64,000 bases of DNA from assembly GCF_016919405.1 (NCBI RefSeq), contig NZ_CP070352.1:1240001-1304000 (forward strand), in the 5' to 3' direction. This document shows, piece by piece, positions 55,567-64,000 of this stretch (the first letter of the stretch is position 1; every line of letters starts with the position of its first letter). The position numbers and the translations under genes are program-made. Source of the stretch: Ensifer sp. PDNC004. GTDB lineage: Bacteria; Pseudomonadota; Alphaproteobacteria; Rhizobiales; Rhizobiaceae. The notes beneath the pieces are model-generated. The model was not told the DNA's origin. It was given only the letters and a program-made list of their open reading frames with translations, and did not search any database.

Positions 55567-57233
55567 CAACGGCAGTACCCGTGCTCGGCATCGATGGCCT
55601 TTGCGTCGATGCACTGACGCCGCAAGGACCGCGAAGGGTCCTTGATGCGGTCAGCTTCAACCTCATGAGCGGCGAGACGCTGTGCATTGCCGGCGAGAGC
55701 GGCTCGGGCAAATCCGTGACGTCGCTCGCCGTCATGGGGCTGCTACCGAAAGCCTCGCTCAGGATCGCCTCCGGCAGCATCAAGCTCGAAGGGCGCGAAC
55801 TCTCGAAGCTCTCCAACAGCGCAATGCGCAGCGTGCGCGGCGGCGATGTCGCCATGGTCTTTCAGGAGCCGATGACATCGCTCAATCCGGTGATGTCGAT
55901 CGGCGAGCAACTGACCGAGGCCATCCGCGAACATCAGGGATCCGAGGGAGGAACGGCGAGCGCCGTCGCCCTGCGCATGCTGGATGCGGTGCACATCACC
56001 GAGCCGGCGCGGCGCATGACGCAATTTCCGCACGAGCTTTCGGGCGGCATGCGGCAGCGGGTGATGATCGCAATGGCGCTCTCGTGCCGACCCAAGGTGC
56101 TGATCGCCGACGAGCCGACGACGGCGCTCGACGTCACCGTGCAGGCGCAGATCCTGACGCTGATGAAGGAGCTGAAGCGCGAATTCGGTGCCTCGATCGT
56201 ACTCATCACGCATGACATGGGCGTGGTCGCGCAGATGGCCGACCGCGTGGTCATCATGCAGCAGGGCCGCATCGTCGAGCAGGGCGACGTGCTGCCGATC
56301 TTCCGCTCGCCGCGCGAGCGCTACACGCAGGAGCTATTGGCGGCCGTGCCGCGGCTCGGGGCGCATGCCGGCACCGACGGCCCACCGCGTATCGCCGCCG
56401 CGGCTGCGGCAGCGGTCCCGCGCACCGCAAGCCCGGTCCTCTCGGTGCGCGACCTTGCCGTCTTTTACGGCAAGAAACCGGGCGGCCTTCTGGGCGGAAA
56501 GAAACAGGCGGCCGCCGTCAGCGACGTTTCCTTCGACATCTTCCCCGGCGAAACGTTGGGGCTCGTCGGCGAAAGCGGATCGGGCAAGTCGACCACCGGC
56601 AAGGCAGTGCTCGGCCTCATTCCATTCGATGGCGATGTGGCGATCGACGGCCAGCAGATCGGCGCGCTGTCGCAGCGCCAGATGCGGCCGGTGCGCCGGT
56701 CCGCGCAGATGATCTTTCAGGATCCCTATGCCTCGCTCGATCCGCGCATGGCGGTGGGTGCGGCGATCGCCGAGCCGCTGCTCATCCATGGCATCGGCAA
56801 TCGCAGCGAACGCACGGATCGCGTTGCCGATCTGTTGCGCCGTGTCGGCCTTGGGCCCGACGCCGCCAGCCGCTATCCGCACGAGTTTTCCGGTGGACAG
56901 CGCCAGCGCATCTGCATTGCCCGCGCGCTTGCGGTCAATCCGAAGCTGATCGTCGCGGATGAAAGCGTGGCCGCGCTCGACGTTTCTGTTCGGGCCCGCG
57001 TGCTCGACCTGATGCTCGAACTGCAGGAGACGATGGGCCTTGCCTATCTCTTCGTCTCGCACGACATGGCCGTGATCGAGCGGATGTCGCACCATGTCGC
57101 CGTCATGCGCGGCGGCCGCATCGTCGAGATGGGAACGCGCCGCGCCGTGTTCGAGGATCCGCAGGACGCCTATACCCGGGCGCTGATGGCCGCGGTGCCG
57201 CTGCCGGACCCGCCGATGCGCAAAAGCGCCTAG
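55563..57233 (+). CDS. Fused double ATP-binding subunit of ABC importer (DppD-DppF type)
   Basis: 556-residue ATPase with two nucleotide-binding domains: Walker A GESGSGKS (44-51) and GESGSGKST (about 337-345), signatures LSGGMRQR and FSGGQRQR, Walker B LIADEPTT and IVADESVA. In the second Walker B the usual DEPT is DESV, a mild deviation. GTG 55563 overlaps the acetamidase stop as GTGA. It should energise the permeases at 51143 and 51993. Last gene of the amide operon. Confidence 0.9.
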   Translation: MTTAVPVLGIDGLCVDALTPQGPRRVLDAVSFNLMSGETLCIAGESGSGKSVTSLAVMGLLPKASLRIASGSIKLEGRELSKLSNSAMRSVRGGDVAMVFQEPMTSLNPVMSIGEQLTEAIREHQGSEGGTASAVALRMLDAVHITEPARRMTQFPHELSGGMRQRVMIAMALSCRPKVLIADEPTTALDVTVQAQILTLMKELKREFGASIVLITHDMGVVAQMADRVVIMQQGRIVEQGDVLPIFRSPRERYTQELLAAVPRLGAHAGTDGPPRIAAAAAAAVPRTASPVLSVRDLAVFYGKKPGGLLGGKKQAAAVSDVSFDIFPGETLGLVGESGSGKSTTGKAVLGLIPFDGDVAIDGQQIGALSQRQMRPVRRSAQMIFQDPYASLDPRMAVGAAIAEPLLIHGIGNRSERTDRVADLLRRVGLGPDAASRYPHEFSGGQRQRICIARALAVNPKLIVADESVAALDVSVRARVLDLMLELQETMGLAYLFVSHDMAVIERMSHHVAVMRGGRIVEMGTRRAVFEDPQDAYTRALMAAVPLPDPPMRKSA

Positions 57234-57303
57234 AGCGATATCAGAAGAAGGTGGGTGCGGTTTTCGCCCGCATCCCGCTGCTGCTCGAAACAATCCGGCT
57301 CGC

Positions 57304-58677
57304 TCATTGCGCGAGGGCCTGCGGCAACACGATGCGGGCCGAGAGCCCAGCGCTCGGTCGATTGCGCAGTTCGAGTTCGGCGCCGGTGCGGTCAAGCGCC
57401 CGCTCGACGATGCTGAGGCCGAGCCCGCTGCCGGCGGCCGCCTTGAACCGGCCGCGGAAGAAGCGCTCGGTCACGCGCGGCATTTCCTCTTCGGGGATTC
57501 CGGGGCCCTCGTCGTCGATCGCGATCACCAGATACTGGTCCCGACGCTCGGCGTGGCAGCGGACCGTTGCGCCCGGTGGCGAATGGTTGACGGCATTTTC
57601 GAGCAGGTTGCGCGCAGCGAGCCGAAAGAGGTCAGGATCCATGTTGATGCGCAGACCGGACATCGCCGCGTCGATGACGACATCGGCGCGATGGGGCTGA
57701 CCGGCAAGTTCGGTCCTGAGACTTGCCAGCATCTCGCCGACATCGAAGCCGGCTGCCGGCCTGGCGCTCTCGGTGGCTTCGACCGAGGCGATGTCGAGCA
57801 ATTGCCGCACCAGCTTGCCGGTGCGGTCCACCCCGGCGACGATCTGTCCGAGCGCCTTTTCGCGGATTTCTCCGTCGTCGCTGGCGAGCGCCACCTGCGC
57901 CTGCGTCTTCAGGCCGGCGAGCGGCGTGCGCAGTTCGTGGGCGGCAAAGGCGATGAAATTCTGCTCGCGCTCGCGGGCGCCGGCGACACGGGCAAAAAGG
58001 CCGTTCAGCGACTTCAAGACTGGGCTGATCTCGCGCGTCGTGCCGGTGTCCTCGATCGCGTGCAGGTCGGAGGCTTCACGCGCGGCAAGGTCGCCGGCAA
58101 GCTTGCGCAGCGGCGCGAGGCCACGCCCGACACAGAGCCAGATCAAGACGGCCAGAAGCGGAATGATCAGCAGCGCCGGCAGCAGCAGCCCCTTGACCAG
58201 GTCGTTGACCAGCCGGTCGCGGATGCGCAGGTTGTCGCCAACGAGCACGCGCACGCCGAGGCTCGCATTCTCCACCGCAAAGACGCGCCAGGTCTCACCG
58301 TTGATGACCGTTTCGGAGAAGCCCATCGCATGGGGCGCAAGCGTCGTGTCGGGCGCGCTGTCCGATTTGCCGATCAGTGTTCCGTCCAGCGACCAGATCT
58401 GGCAGGAAAGCTGGCGGTCGTAATGCGGGTGCTCGAGCAGCGGGATCCGGATCGCGCTCTGCGCCGGGCGGCTGACGGGGGTATCGCCTTCCTCCTTCAT
58501 CATGTCGGGGCTGACGATCAGCGAATTCACCATGCGCGCCGCCTCCATCAGCCGCGCGTCGAGCACGCGCTCCACTTCGGCGCGGGTGCTGAGGAAGATC
58601 CAGACGGTGGCCGACAGCCACAGAAGGCCCGTCGTGATCAGGAGGATGGCGAAAAGCCGGGCGCGCAGCGATTGCAT
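57304..58677 (-). CDS. Two-component sensor histidine kinase
   Basis: 457-residue membrane kinase. Helix 1 (RLFAILLITTGLLWLSATVWIFL), a periplasmic region of about 130 residues, helix 2 (GLLLPALLIIPLLAVLIWLCVG), HAMP-like linker, phosphoacceptor FAAHELRTPLAG (His about 247) and ATPase motifs NLLENAVNHS, DDEGPGIPEEEMPRVTERFFRG and GSGLGLSIVERALDRTG. The architecture resembles QseC/TctE-type kinases. ATG 58677 overlaps the regulator stop by one base. Confidence 0.92.
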   Translation of the reverse strand: MQSLRARLFAILLITTGLLWLSATVWIFLSTRAEVERVLDARLMEAARMVNSLIVSPDMMKEEGDTPVSRPAQSAIRIPLLEHPHYDRQLSCQIWSLDGTLIGKSDSAPDTTLAPHAMGFSETVINGETWRVFAVENASLGVRVLVGDNLRIRDRLVNDLVKGLLLPALLIIPLLAVLIWLCVGRGLAPLRKLAGDLAAREASDLHAIEDTGTTREISPVLKSLNGLFARVAGAREREQNFIAFAAHELRTPLAGLKTQAQVALASDDGEIREKALGQIVAGVDRTGKLVRQLLDIASVEATESARPAAGFDVGEMLASLRTELAGQPHRADVVIDAAMSGLRINMDPDLFRLAARNLLENAVNHSPPGATVRCHAERRDQYLVIAIDDEGPGIPEEEMPRVTERFFRGRFKAAAGSGLGLSIVERALDRTGAELELRNRPSAGLSARIVLPQALAQ

Positions 58678-59339
58678 CAGCCGGCTCCGCCCAGCCGGTA
58701 GCCGATGCCGCGGATGGTTTCGATCAGTCCCGGGCCGAGCTTGTTGCGCAGATGGTGGATGTGCACCTCGACGGCATTGCTTTCGATTTCCTCCTGCCAG
58801 CCGTAGAGTTTGTCCTCCAGCTTGGTCTTGGAGAAAATCACCCCCGGGTGCGCCATCAGCGTATGCAGGATGGAGTATTCGCGCCGCGACAGCTGCACCG
58901 GCTTGCCCGCCTGTTCCACCGATTGCTTGGCCGGATCGAGCCTGAGCGTCGACCATTCCAGCGCGGCGGTTGCCCGGCCGCTCGAGCGTCGCGCCAGCGC
59001 CCGAAGCCGGGCGGCGACCTCGTCGAGGTCGAAGGGTTTGCCGAGATAGTCGTCGGCACCGGTATCGAGGCCGGCGACGCGGTCGCGCACGGTGTCGCGT
59101 GCGGTCAACAGCAGCACCGGAATGTCGCTCTGCCTGGCGCGCAGGTCCCGCAGGATGTCGAGGCCGGAGCCGTCGGGCAGCATCAGGTCGAGCACGACCG
59201 CGTCGAAGCCGTTGGCGGCAAGCGCCGTCGCGGCCGCGTCGCAGGTGCCGACGGCATCGGTGGTGAAGCCCGCAAGCGCCAGGCCGACCTTCAGGCCGTC
59301 TCTAAGGATATCGTCGTCTTCGACGATCAGGACTCGCAT
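58677..59339 (-). CDS. OmpR-family response regulator
   Basis: 220-residue response regulator with VEDDD (7-11), phosphorylation site Asp51 (AVVLDLMLPDGSG), Lys in GKPFDLDEV and a winged-helix domain ending SNAVEVHIHHLRNKLGPGLIETIRGIGYRLGG. ATG 59339 is preferred to the in-frame ATG 59354 because AGGAG lies 6 bases before it. It is divergent from the first of four L,D-transpeptidase genes, which makes cell-wall cross-linking a possible target. Confidence 0.92.
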   Translation of the reverse strand: MRVLIVEDDDILRDGLKVGLALAGFTTDAVGTCDAAATALAANGFDAVVLDLMLPDGSGLDILRDLRARQSDIPVLLLTARDTVRDRVAGLDTGADDYLGKPFDLDEVAARLRALARRSSGRATAALEWSTLRLDPAKQSVEQAGKPVQLSRREYSILHTLMAHPGVIFSKTKLEDKLYGWQEEIESNAVEVHIHHLRNKLGPGLIETIRGIGYRLGGAG

Positions 59340-59445
59340 CGCTTCTCCTAACATTTCTGAGAGCGTGATCCTTTAACCGCTCCCTTAAGGCAGCCTTAAG
59401 GTAGGACTTCCCTCTGAGGCGGCATTGCAACAATCGAATCGTTGA

Positions 59446-60213
59446 ATGCCCGATATGACCGAAGCACACGAGCCTTCTTCTTCCACGGCCGATCACAAGA
59501 CCGGCATCACCCTGACCCGCCGCAGCCTCGTCGTCGGCGTGGCCTCGCTGTTTGTCACCGGCTGCGCGACCGCCCGCCCGACGCCGGCGGTGGTGCCGGC
59601 AGCCGTAACGCCCGTCCGCCCGGCAGCCGGGCGCACGGTGCCGCCGATGTACTATGCAATGCCCGACGAGCAGTTTCCGATCCCCGAGGTGAAGATCGCC
59701 GAGGTCGATCCGAAGTTCTGGCGGCAGGAGGTGGACTATCCGACCAGCGAGCGGCCCGGTACGCTGATCGTCGATACGCCGGCGAAGTACCTCTATCACG
59801 TACTGCCGGGCGGCCGGGCGATGCGCTACGGCATCGGCGTCGGGCGCGAGGGCTTTGCCTGGTCGGGCCGGGCCATCGTCGCCTACAAGCGCAAATGGCC
59901 GCGCTGGACGCCGCCCGACGAGATGGTGGCGCGTCAGCCGAAGCTCGAACCCTACAGCATCGCCAATGGCGGCATGCCTCCGGGCATCAAGAACCCGCTC
60001 GGCGCCCGGGCGCTCTATATCCACAAGGACGGCAAGGACACGCTCTACCGCATCCATGGCAGCCCCGAGGCGTTTTCGATCGGCAAGGCGGTCTCTTCCG
60101 GCTGTATTCGTCTACTCAACCAGGATGTCGTCTACCTTCACGATCAAGTCCGCGACGGCAGCACCATTGTCGTCATTCCGGATCCGACCAAGGGCGACAT
60201 GGCGATCGGTTAG
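59446..60213 (+). CDS. L,D-transpeptidase (YkuD domain) Tat lipoprotein 1
   Basis: 255-residue enzyme that forms 3-3 peptidoglycan cross-links or attaches proteins to the wall. TRRSLVVG (Arg25-Arg26) and the lipobox FVTGC (Cys40) point to Tat export and lipidation. The YkuD core includes KEDTLYRIHG-like sequence (KDTLYRIHGSPEAF) and the catalytic SSGCIRLLNQDV. It has the family's HGS...SGCIR spacing. Divergent from a two-component regulator 106 bases away. Confidence 0.9.
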   Translation: MPDMTEAHEPSSSTADHKTGITLTRRSLVVGVASLFVTGCATARPTPAVVPAAVTPVRPAAGRTVPPMYYAMPDEQFPIPEVKIAEVDPKFWRQEVDYPTSERPGTLIVDTPAKYLYHVLPGGRAMRYGIGVGREGFAWSGRAIVAYKRKWPRWTPPDEMVARQPKLEPYSIANGGMPPGIKNPLGARALYIHKDGKDTLYRIHGSPEAFSIGKAVSSGCIRLLNQDVVYLHDQVRDGSTIVVIPDPTKGDMAIG

Positions 60214-60398
60214 GCGAGCGCAGGCGGCGAGCGCGGGAATTCTGCAACACTTCGAAGATGAGTCCCGCCTCGCGCAAGCGATCCACGCCAAAGAAAGATT
60301 TTCACCACATTTCGGTCACGGTTCGGCCCAACAGCCTTGGGCCTCCCCTCGGATCCTCCCAACCGAAATCTCCAACCCTGGAATGAATTAAAGTGTCG

Positions 60399-61115
60399 AT
60401 GAATTTGTCCCGCCGGTCGCTGCTCGCGGTGGTCGCCAGCTCTGTTTTGAGCGCCTGCACGCAGATCCCGAAACCCGAACCGAAACCGAAGCTGATAGAG
60501 CCGATCGCCGGTGACGGCGGCTCGCCGGAGAAGGCGGCGGATGCGGCGGGCGTGCCGACGAAGACCTTCGACTATGCGAAGGTCTACGCCCCGGTGAAGG
60601 ACGAAGGCTACGACGTTCCGGGCATCCAGTACACCGAGATCAAGTCACAGTTTCTGCGCCAGGAAGTGGCCTACGCCACCAACGAACCGCCCCATTCGAT
60701 CGTCGTCGATACCAACACGATGTTCCTCTACTACGTGCTGCCGGGCGGCCGTGCGATCCGCTACGGCGTCGGTCTCGGCGCTGCCGGCCGCGCCTGGAAG
60801 GGACGCGCCGTGGTGCAGTGGAAGCGCAAATGGCCGCGCTGGACCGTGCCGGACGACATGGTCGCGCGCCAGCCCCATCTCAAGAAGTACGGCATCGATG
60901 CCGGCGGCATGGATCCGGGCCTCAACAACCCGCTCGGCGCCCGCGCCATGTATATTTTCCAGGACGGCCAGGACACGCTCTACCGCATCCACGGCTCGCC
61001 GCAGTGGCGTTCGATCGGCAAGAATGCGTCGGCCGGCTGCGTGCGCATGCTGCAGCAGGATGCGATCGACCTCTATGATCGCGTCAGAGGCAAGACGCCG
61101 CTGCTCGTCCTGTAA
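60399..61115 (+). CDS. L,D-transpeptidase Tat lipoprotein 2
   Basis: 238-residue paralogue. SRRSLLAVVASSVLSAC (Arg5-Arg6, Cys20) is again a Tat-type lipoprotein signal. The core reads DTLYRIHGSPQWRSIGKNASAGCVRMLQQD, with the catalytic Cys in AGCVR where the serine before Gly is replaced by Ala, a small deviation. A GTG at 60393 is an alternative start. Close relative of the proteins at 59446 and 61164. Confidence 0.88.
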   Translation: MNLSRRSLLAVVASSVLSACTQIPKPEPKPKLIEPIAGDGGSPEKAADAAGVPTKTFDYAKVYAPVKDEGYDVPGIQYTEIKSQFLRQEVAYATNEPPHSIVVDTNTMFLYYVLPGGRAIRYGVGLGAAGRAWKGRAVVQWKRKWPRWTVPDDMVARQPHLKKYGIDAGGMDPGLNNPLGARAMYIFQDGQDTLYRIHGSPQWRSIGKNASAGCVRMLQQDAIDLYDRVRGKTPLLVL

Positions 61116-61163
61116 CGGGCGACACTCCGGCGGAATTTCATCGCCCTTGCCGGACGGATTGCC

Positions 61164-62003
61164 TCAGAGCGGCTGCGGAAGCGGCAGCCCGTCCGGTCCC
61201 ATCAGCATATAGTCCGGCGACCGCCGCACCGGCTGGGAGTCCGGCAACGGTTGCCCATCCGGCAGGGGCTGCGCGTCCTGCATCGGCTGCGATTGCACCA
61301 TGCCACCGCCCGAGAGGTCGGTGACGACGATCGGCGTGCCGTTCGGCACGCGGTTGTAGAGATCGACGACGTCCTGGTTGATCATGCGCACGCAGCCCGA
61401 CGACACCGACTTGCCGATCGTCCACCATTCCGGCGAACCGTGAATGCGGTAGAGCGTGTCTTCGCCGTTCTGGAAGATGTACATGGCGCGGGCGCCGAGC
61501 GGGTTCTTGAGGCCGGGATCCATGCCGCCCGCCTCGATGCTGAATTGTTGCAGCTCGGGCTGGCGCGCCACCATCTCGTTCGGCGGCTTCCAGCGCGGCC
61601 ATTCGCGCTTGTACTGGATGACGCCGCGGCCGGCCCAGGCGAAACCGGCACGCCCGAGGCCGACGCCGTAGCGCATGGCCTGGCCGCCTTCATAGACGCG
61701 GTAGAGAAAGTGGCTGCCGACGTCGACGACGAGCGTTCCCGGCTTTTCTCCGGTCGGGTCGGCGACCATCTGGCGATAGAAGCGCGGATCGATCTTCTCG
61801 TAGGGAATGGCCGGCAGCGGGTAGGTCTCGTTCGGCTTCTCGCCGTACATGTCGGCCAGGAACGTATTGGTCTCGGGGACCGGTTCCGGCGCGTAGGAGC
61901 GCGTCACCGTGGGCCGCGGCGAGGCGCAGCCGGCGAGACCAGCGGCCGCCAACCCGGCGGAAAGCTGCAGGAAGGCGCGGCGGCGGATCTCTCTTTCGGG
62001 CAT
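61164..62003 (-). CDS. L,D-transpeptidase Tat lipoprotein 3
   Basis: 279-residue paralogue on the opposite strand, convergent with number 2. RRRAFLQLSAGLAAAGLAGC (Arg7-9, Cys26) is a strong Tat lipoprotein signal. The core is DTLYRIHGSPEWWTIGKSVSSGCVRMINQDVVDLYNRV. A C-terminal tail of about 45 residues carries short imperfect repeats (DAQPLPDGQPLPDSQP), absent from the other paralogues. Confidence 0.9.
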   Translation of the reverse strand: MPEREIRRRAFLQLSAGLAAAGLAGCASPRPTVTRSYAPEPVPETNTFLADMYGEKPNETYPLPAIPYEKIDPRFYRQMVADPTGEKPGTLVVDVGSHFLYRVYEGGQAMRYGVGLGRAGFAWAGRGVIQYKREWPRWKPPNEMVARQPELQQFSIEAGGMDPGLKNPLGARAMYIFQNGEDTLYRIHGSPEWWTIGKSVSSGCVRMINQDVVDLYNRVPNGTPIVVTDLSGGGMVQSQPMQDAQPLPDGQPLPDSQPVRRSPDYMLMGPDGLPLPQPL

Positions 62004-62086
62004 GGAATCCTCGATCGTCCTCTATTCGCTACCGGCGATGCAACCGACCCTTTAAGTCAATTGTGCGTCGCCAGCCGACGGAACGA

Positions 62087-63151
62087 TCACAGGCCGGCGT
62101 AAGGGTCCGCCAGCGCCGCTTCGGGTCGGCTGATAGGATACTTAGTTCCCGAGATCTTCGCGGCCAGCTTTTCAGCGCCGTTTTTCTCAAGAAGTGCCCG
62201 GAAGCTCGGATGCATGCCGCCATCAACATAGGCGTTGATGGGCGCCGACGTCTGATTGGCCATCATGCCAGCGAGCTTCGCGTCCTCCGATTGCAGCCGC
62301 GCCACCAGTCCGGCATCGGGCGTGGAGATCGCCGCCGGGCAGGCGGCAAGCGGGTCGGACGGTTCGCCATCGGCAAAATCGGTGTTGAAGACGTAGCGGC
62401 GGCCACATGCCGCAACCTTCGGCTGGCGCTTCGTCGCCTCGAAGATGTCGTAGCCCTGCTTGATGTTCTTCCAGAAATCGAAGTTCGGGTCGCCGCGGTG
62501 CTTGGCCATGTTCTCCGCCGTCATGCGGAAGGGATAGGCCTGCACCTGGAACGTGCCCTGGCCGCCGGCGAGCGCGCGCTGCACCACGGCATAGATTTCG
62601 CCGACGCCCTGGTCGGTCATGGCGTAGCAGCCGGACGACGAACAGGCGCCGTGCACCATCAGCGCCTCACCGGTGTAGCCGAGCGCCGATTCCAGCCGGT
62701 TCGGGTAGCCGAGGTTAAACGACAGGAAATATTGCGATTTCGGGTTCAGCATGCCGGCCGAGACGTGGTAGAAACCTTCCGGCGCCTGGCGATCGCCCGA
62801 CTTCGTCTTCGGGCCGAGCTTTCCGGACCAGCGGCACATGGGGTAGCTCTTCAACAGGGCGTACTGTCCCTGCTTGTTCTGCTTCCAGACCTCGAGTTCG
62901 CTTTCCTGCTTGAAGATGCGGATCAGCACCGGGCTTTCCGGCTTGCTGCCGTTCTTTGCCATCGCGGCGATCAGCTTTGCCGGGATCGGCGGCGGCTCGC
63001 GCACGTCGTCGGCGTCGAGCGCCATGCAGCCGGACAGCGCCAGAGCCATCGCGCCGATCGCCAGGGCATGCCGCATCCGTCGCAACTGCGCGAATATCCT
63101 GCCGGCCTGGAGTGTCTCGGAAGAAGGGCTCTTGATCGTCTCGCGCCGCAT
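62087..63151 (-). CDS. L,D-transpeptidase family protein 4 (YafK/ErfK-like lipoprotein)
   Basis: 354-residue more distant member. ATG 63151 has AGGAG at 6 bases. A basic leader precedes the lipobox LALSGC (Cys42). The domain pattern LIRIFKQESELEVWKQNKQGQYALLKSYPMCRWSGKLGPK and GEALMVHGACSSSGCYAMTDQGVGEIY is the YafK type, which in E. coli (DpaA) cuts rather than makes a wall bond. The C-terminal 110 residues are unlike other families I know. A Ser-rich approach to the catalytic Cys (CSSSGC) is present. Confidence 0.85.
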   Translation of the reverse strand: MRRETIKSPSSETLQAGRIFAQLRRMRHALAIGAMALALSGCMALDADDVREPPPIPAKLIAAMAKNGSKPESPVLIRIFKQESELEVWKQNKQGQYALLKSYPMCRWSGKLGPKTKSGDRQAPEGFYHVSAGMLNPKSQYFLSFNLGYPNRLESALGYTGEALMVHGACSSSGCYAMTDQGVGEIYAVVQRALAGGQGTFQVQAYPFRMTAENMAKHRGDPNFDFWKNIKQGYDIFEATKRQPKVAACGRRYVFNTDFADGEPSDPLAACPAAISTPDAGLVARLQSEDAKLAGMMANQTSAPINAYVDGGMHPSFRALLEKNGAEKLAAKISGTKYPISRPEAALADPYAGL

Positions 63152-63409
63152 GCGGGCTCCTGGAAATGCTTCCGCCACCAAGCGTCCTTCGTGTGGCGTG
63201 GGTGCCGACCCGAAGCGTTCGACGCTGTTCGGTTCAGCCTCAAGTTCAGCGATTAAGCGGTGACAGCCCTGGCTGCAAGCCTTTGTCCCTGGCACTCGCG
63301 ATCAACAATTCTTGAACGCGCGCCGCCATAGCTGACCGCCGATTGGGTCGATGTTGAGACAAGATGGTGAATTTTTTCTCAACGCGGGCGCCGGAAAAGT
63401 CCCGATGCG

Positions 63410-63664
63410 TCAGTCCCGCGGCTCACTGCCGGGCGCATAGACGGTCTTCTGCTTGAAGGCAAAGACGTTGCCGCAGCGGCAGCGCACCATGTGCTTGGCG
63501 GGGTCGGGAGAGGTGCGTTCAGTCGAGAAGCCCTTGGGCATCACGTCGATGGTAAAGCCGCGATTGCTGCCCTTGCCTTTGTCGTTTTCCGACGCTTCGG
63601 CGAAGCCGGCGGCTCCGCATTTGGCGCATTCCAGCTTTCTCGAATACCGATCCCGCGATGCCAT
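63410..63664 (-). CDS. Small zinc-ribbon-like protein
   Basis: 84-residue protein with two Cys pairs, LECAKCGAAG near the N-terminus and MVRCRCGNVFAF near the C-terminus, suggesting one zinc site. ATG 63664 is used; a TTG two codons upstream is possible. Function unknown. No gene is seen in the 258 bases between it and the L,D-transpeptidase gene downstream. Confidence 0.65.
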   Translation of the reverse strand: MASRDRYSRKLECAKCGAAGFAEASENDKGKGSNRGFTIDVMPKGFSTERTSPDPAKHMVRCRCGNVFAFKQKTVYAPGSEPRD

Positions 63665-63794
63665 GTTCAATCACACTCGATAGCGCTGCCGCATCCAGAA
63701 GGGGGGGCGGCGGCGCTTGGTTGCCCGAAACACCGAACTATAGGAGGCCGTCCGTCGTTTCAAGTTTGCCGGTGACGGGTTTTGGCGGCAACGC

Positions 63795-64000
63795 CTAACG
63801 ATAGCCGGTTGCGTCGGCCGGCTTGTTCGCCTCCATCACCTCGCGCATGTAGCGCCAGCAATCGGGCCGCGAGCCGTCGAGATCGGAAAACCCGTAGACC
63901 TGCGCCAGCCCGCCGCTCGACAGCGACTGGCCGTTCCAGCGGGCCTTGTCCGGATCCGCCGCGAGCGCCGCAATGGCGCGACCGACGAAGCGCGGCGTTT
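63795..64000 (-). CDS. SDR-family oxidoreductase, C-terminal part (cut by window edge)
   Basis: The last 68 codons of a gene that continues beyond the window. The reading frame gives TPRFVGRAIAALAADPDKARWNGQ, then SLSSGGLAQVYGFSDLDGSRPDCWRYM to the stop at 63795-63797. This tail is typical of a group of short-chain dehydrogenases. The cofactor and catalytic motifs are outside the window, so the call rests on the tail only. Confidence 0.6.
   Translation of the reverse strand, partial: TPRFVGRAIAALAADPDKARWNGQSLSSGGLAQVYGFSDLDGSRPDCWRYMREVMEANKPADATGYR

Noticed and set aside
57234..57303. Terminator between the amide ATPase and the second kinase
   Set aside because: Some palindromic character (TGCGG with CCGCA) but no convincing long stem or T-run.
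63353..63383. GTTGAGA/TCTCAAC inverted repeat downstream of the zinc-ribbon gene
   Set aside because: Only 7 bp with a 17-base loop and no T-run on the relevant strand.

Overview
The window is about 64 kb of GC-rich (roughly 63% by eye) alphaproteobacterial DNA, most likely from a Sinorhizobium/Ensifer-type rhizobium. The indications are a melA-agp alpha-galactoside operon of the rhizobial type, a bioBFDAZ operon with BioR-like boxes, thiOSGE behind a TPP riboswitch, a RirA-like iron box (TGA-N9-TCA), rhizobial palindromic intergenic repeats and many Tat-type lipoprotein signals. Genes are densely packed with 1-4 base overlaps. I saw no tRNA, rRNA, insertion sequence, phage gene or CRISPR array.

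Layout. 41-8983: a sugar operon of two GH4 glycosidases around a family-5-type ABC transporter. 9091-11132: an OmpR-class two-component system. 11360-13955: a patatin-like lipoprotein and a GH25 muramidase-like lipoprotein. 14125-19796: a very large cyclase/NTPase/TPR protein overlapping a B12-binding radical SAM protein, with a Tat-lipoprotein amidohydrolase divergent at 19968-21653. 21688-24505: thiOSGE and its riboswitch. 24935-29979: bioBFDAZ. 30027-35573: a LacI regulator divergent from a ribose/fucose-type ABC importer with a RbsD/FucU mutarotase. 35614-39367: a three-gene unit of N-formylglutamate-amidohydrolase-like protein, QEGLA (DUF1704, MATCAP-like) metallopeptidase and ATP-grasp ligase. 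39499-42211: LysR regulator, two small proteins, nitroreductase and a two-TM K+ channel. 42475-44145: a SulP transporter with an in-frame amber codon near its start, followed by a four-copy 56-bp palindromic repeat. 44360-49123: GFA protein, then an iron-starvation type ECF sigma/FecR/TonB-receptor set. 49300-57233: an AmiC/AmiR-like regulated operon for an oligopeptide-type ABC transporter and an acetamidase/formamidase. 57304-59339: a second two-component system. 59446-63151: four L,D-transpeptidases. 63410-64000: a zinc-ribbon protein and the 3' end of an SDR oxidoreductase.

How it works together. The window is mainly uptake and catabolism modules, each with its own local control: LacI operators, riboswitch, BioR boxes, ANTAR protein plus leader terminator, RirA box plus ECF sigma. 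The least ordinary parts are (i) the cyclase, whose two catalytic domains look complementary (metal-binding aspartates only in the first, transition-state Asn/Arg only in the second), as in mammalian soluble adenylyl cyclase, joined to an NTPase and TPR region and co-transcribed with a radical SAM enzyme; (ii) the three-gene amide-chemistry unit at 35.6-39.4 kb; and (iii) the amide-type ABC operon with an apparent antitermination leader.
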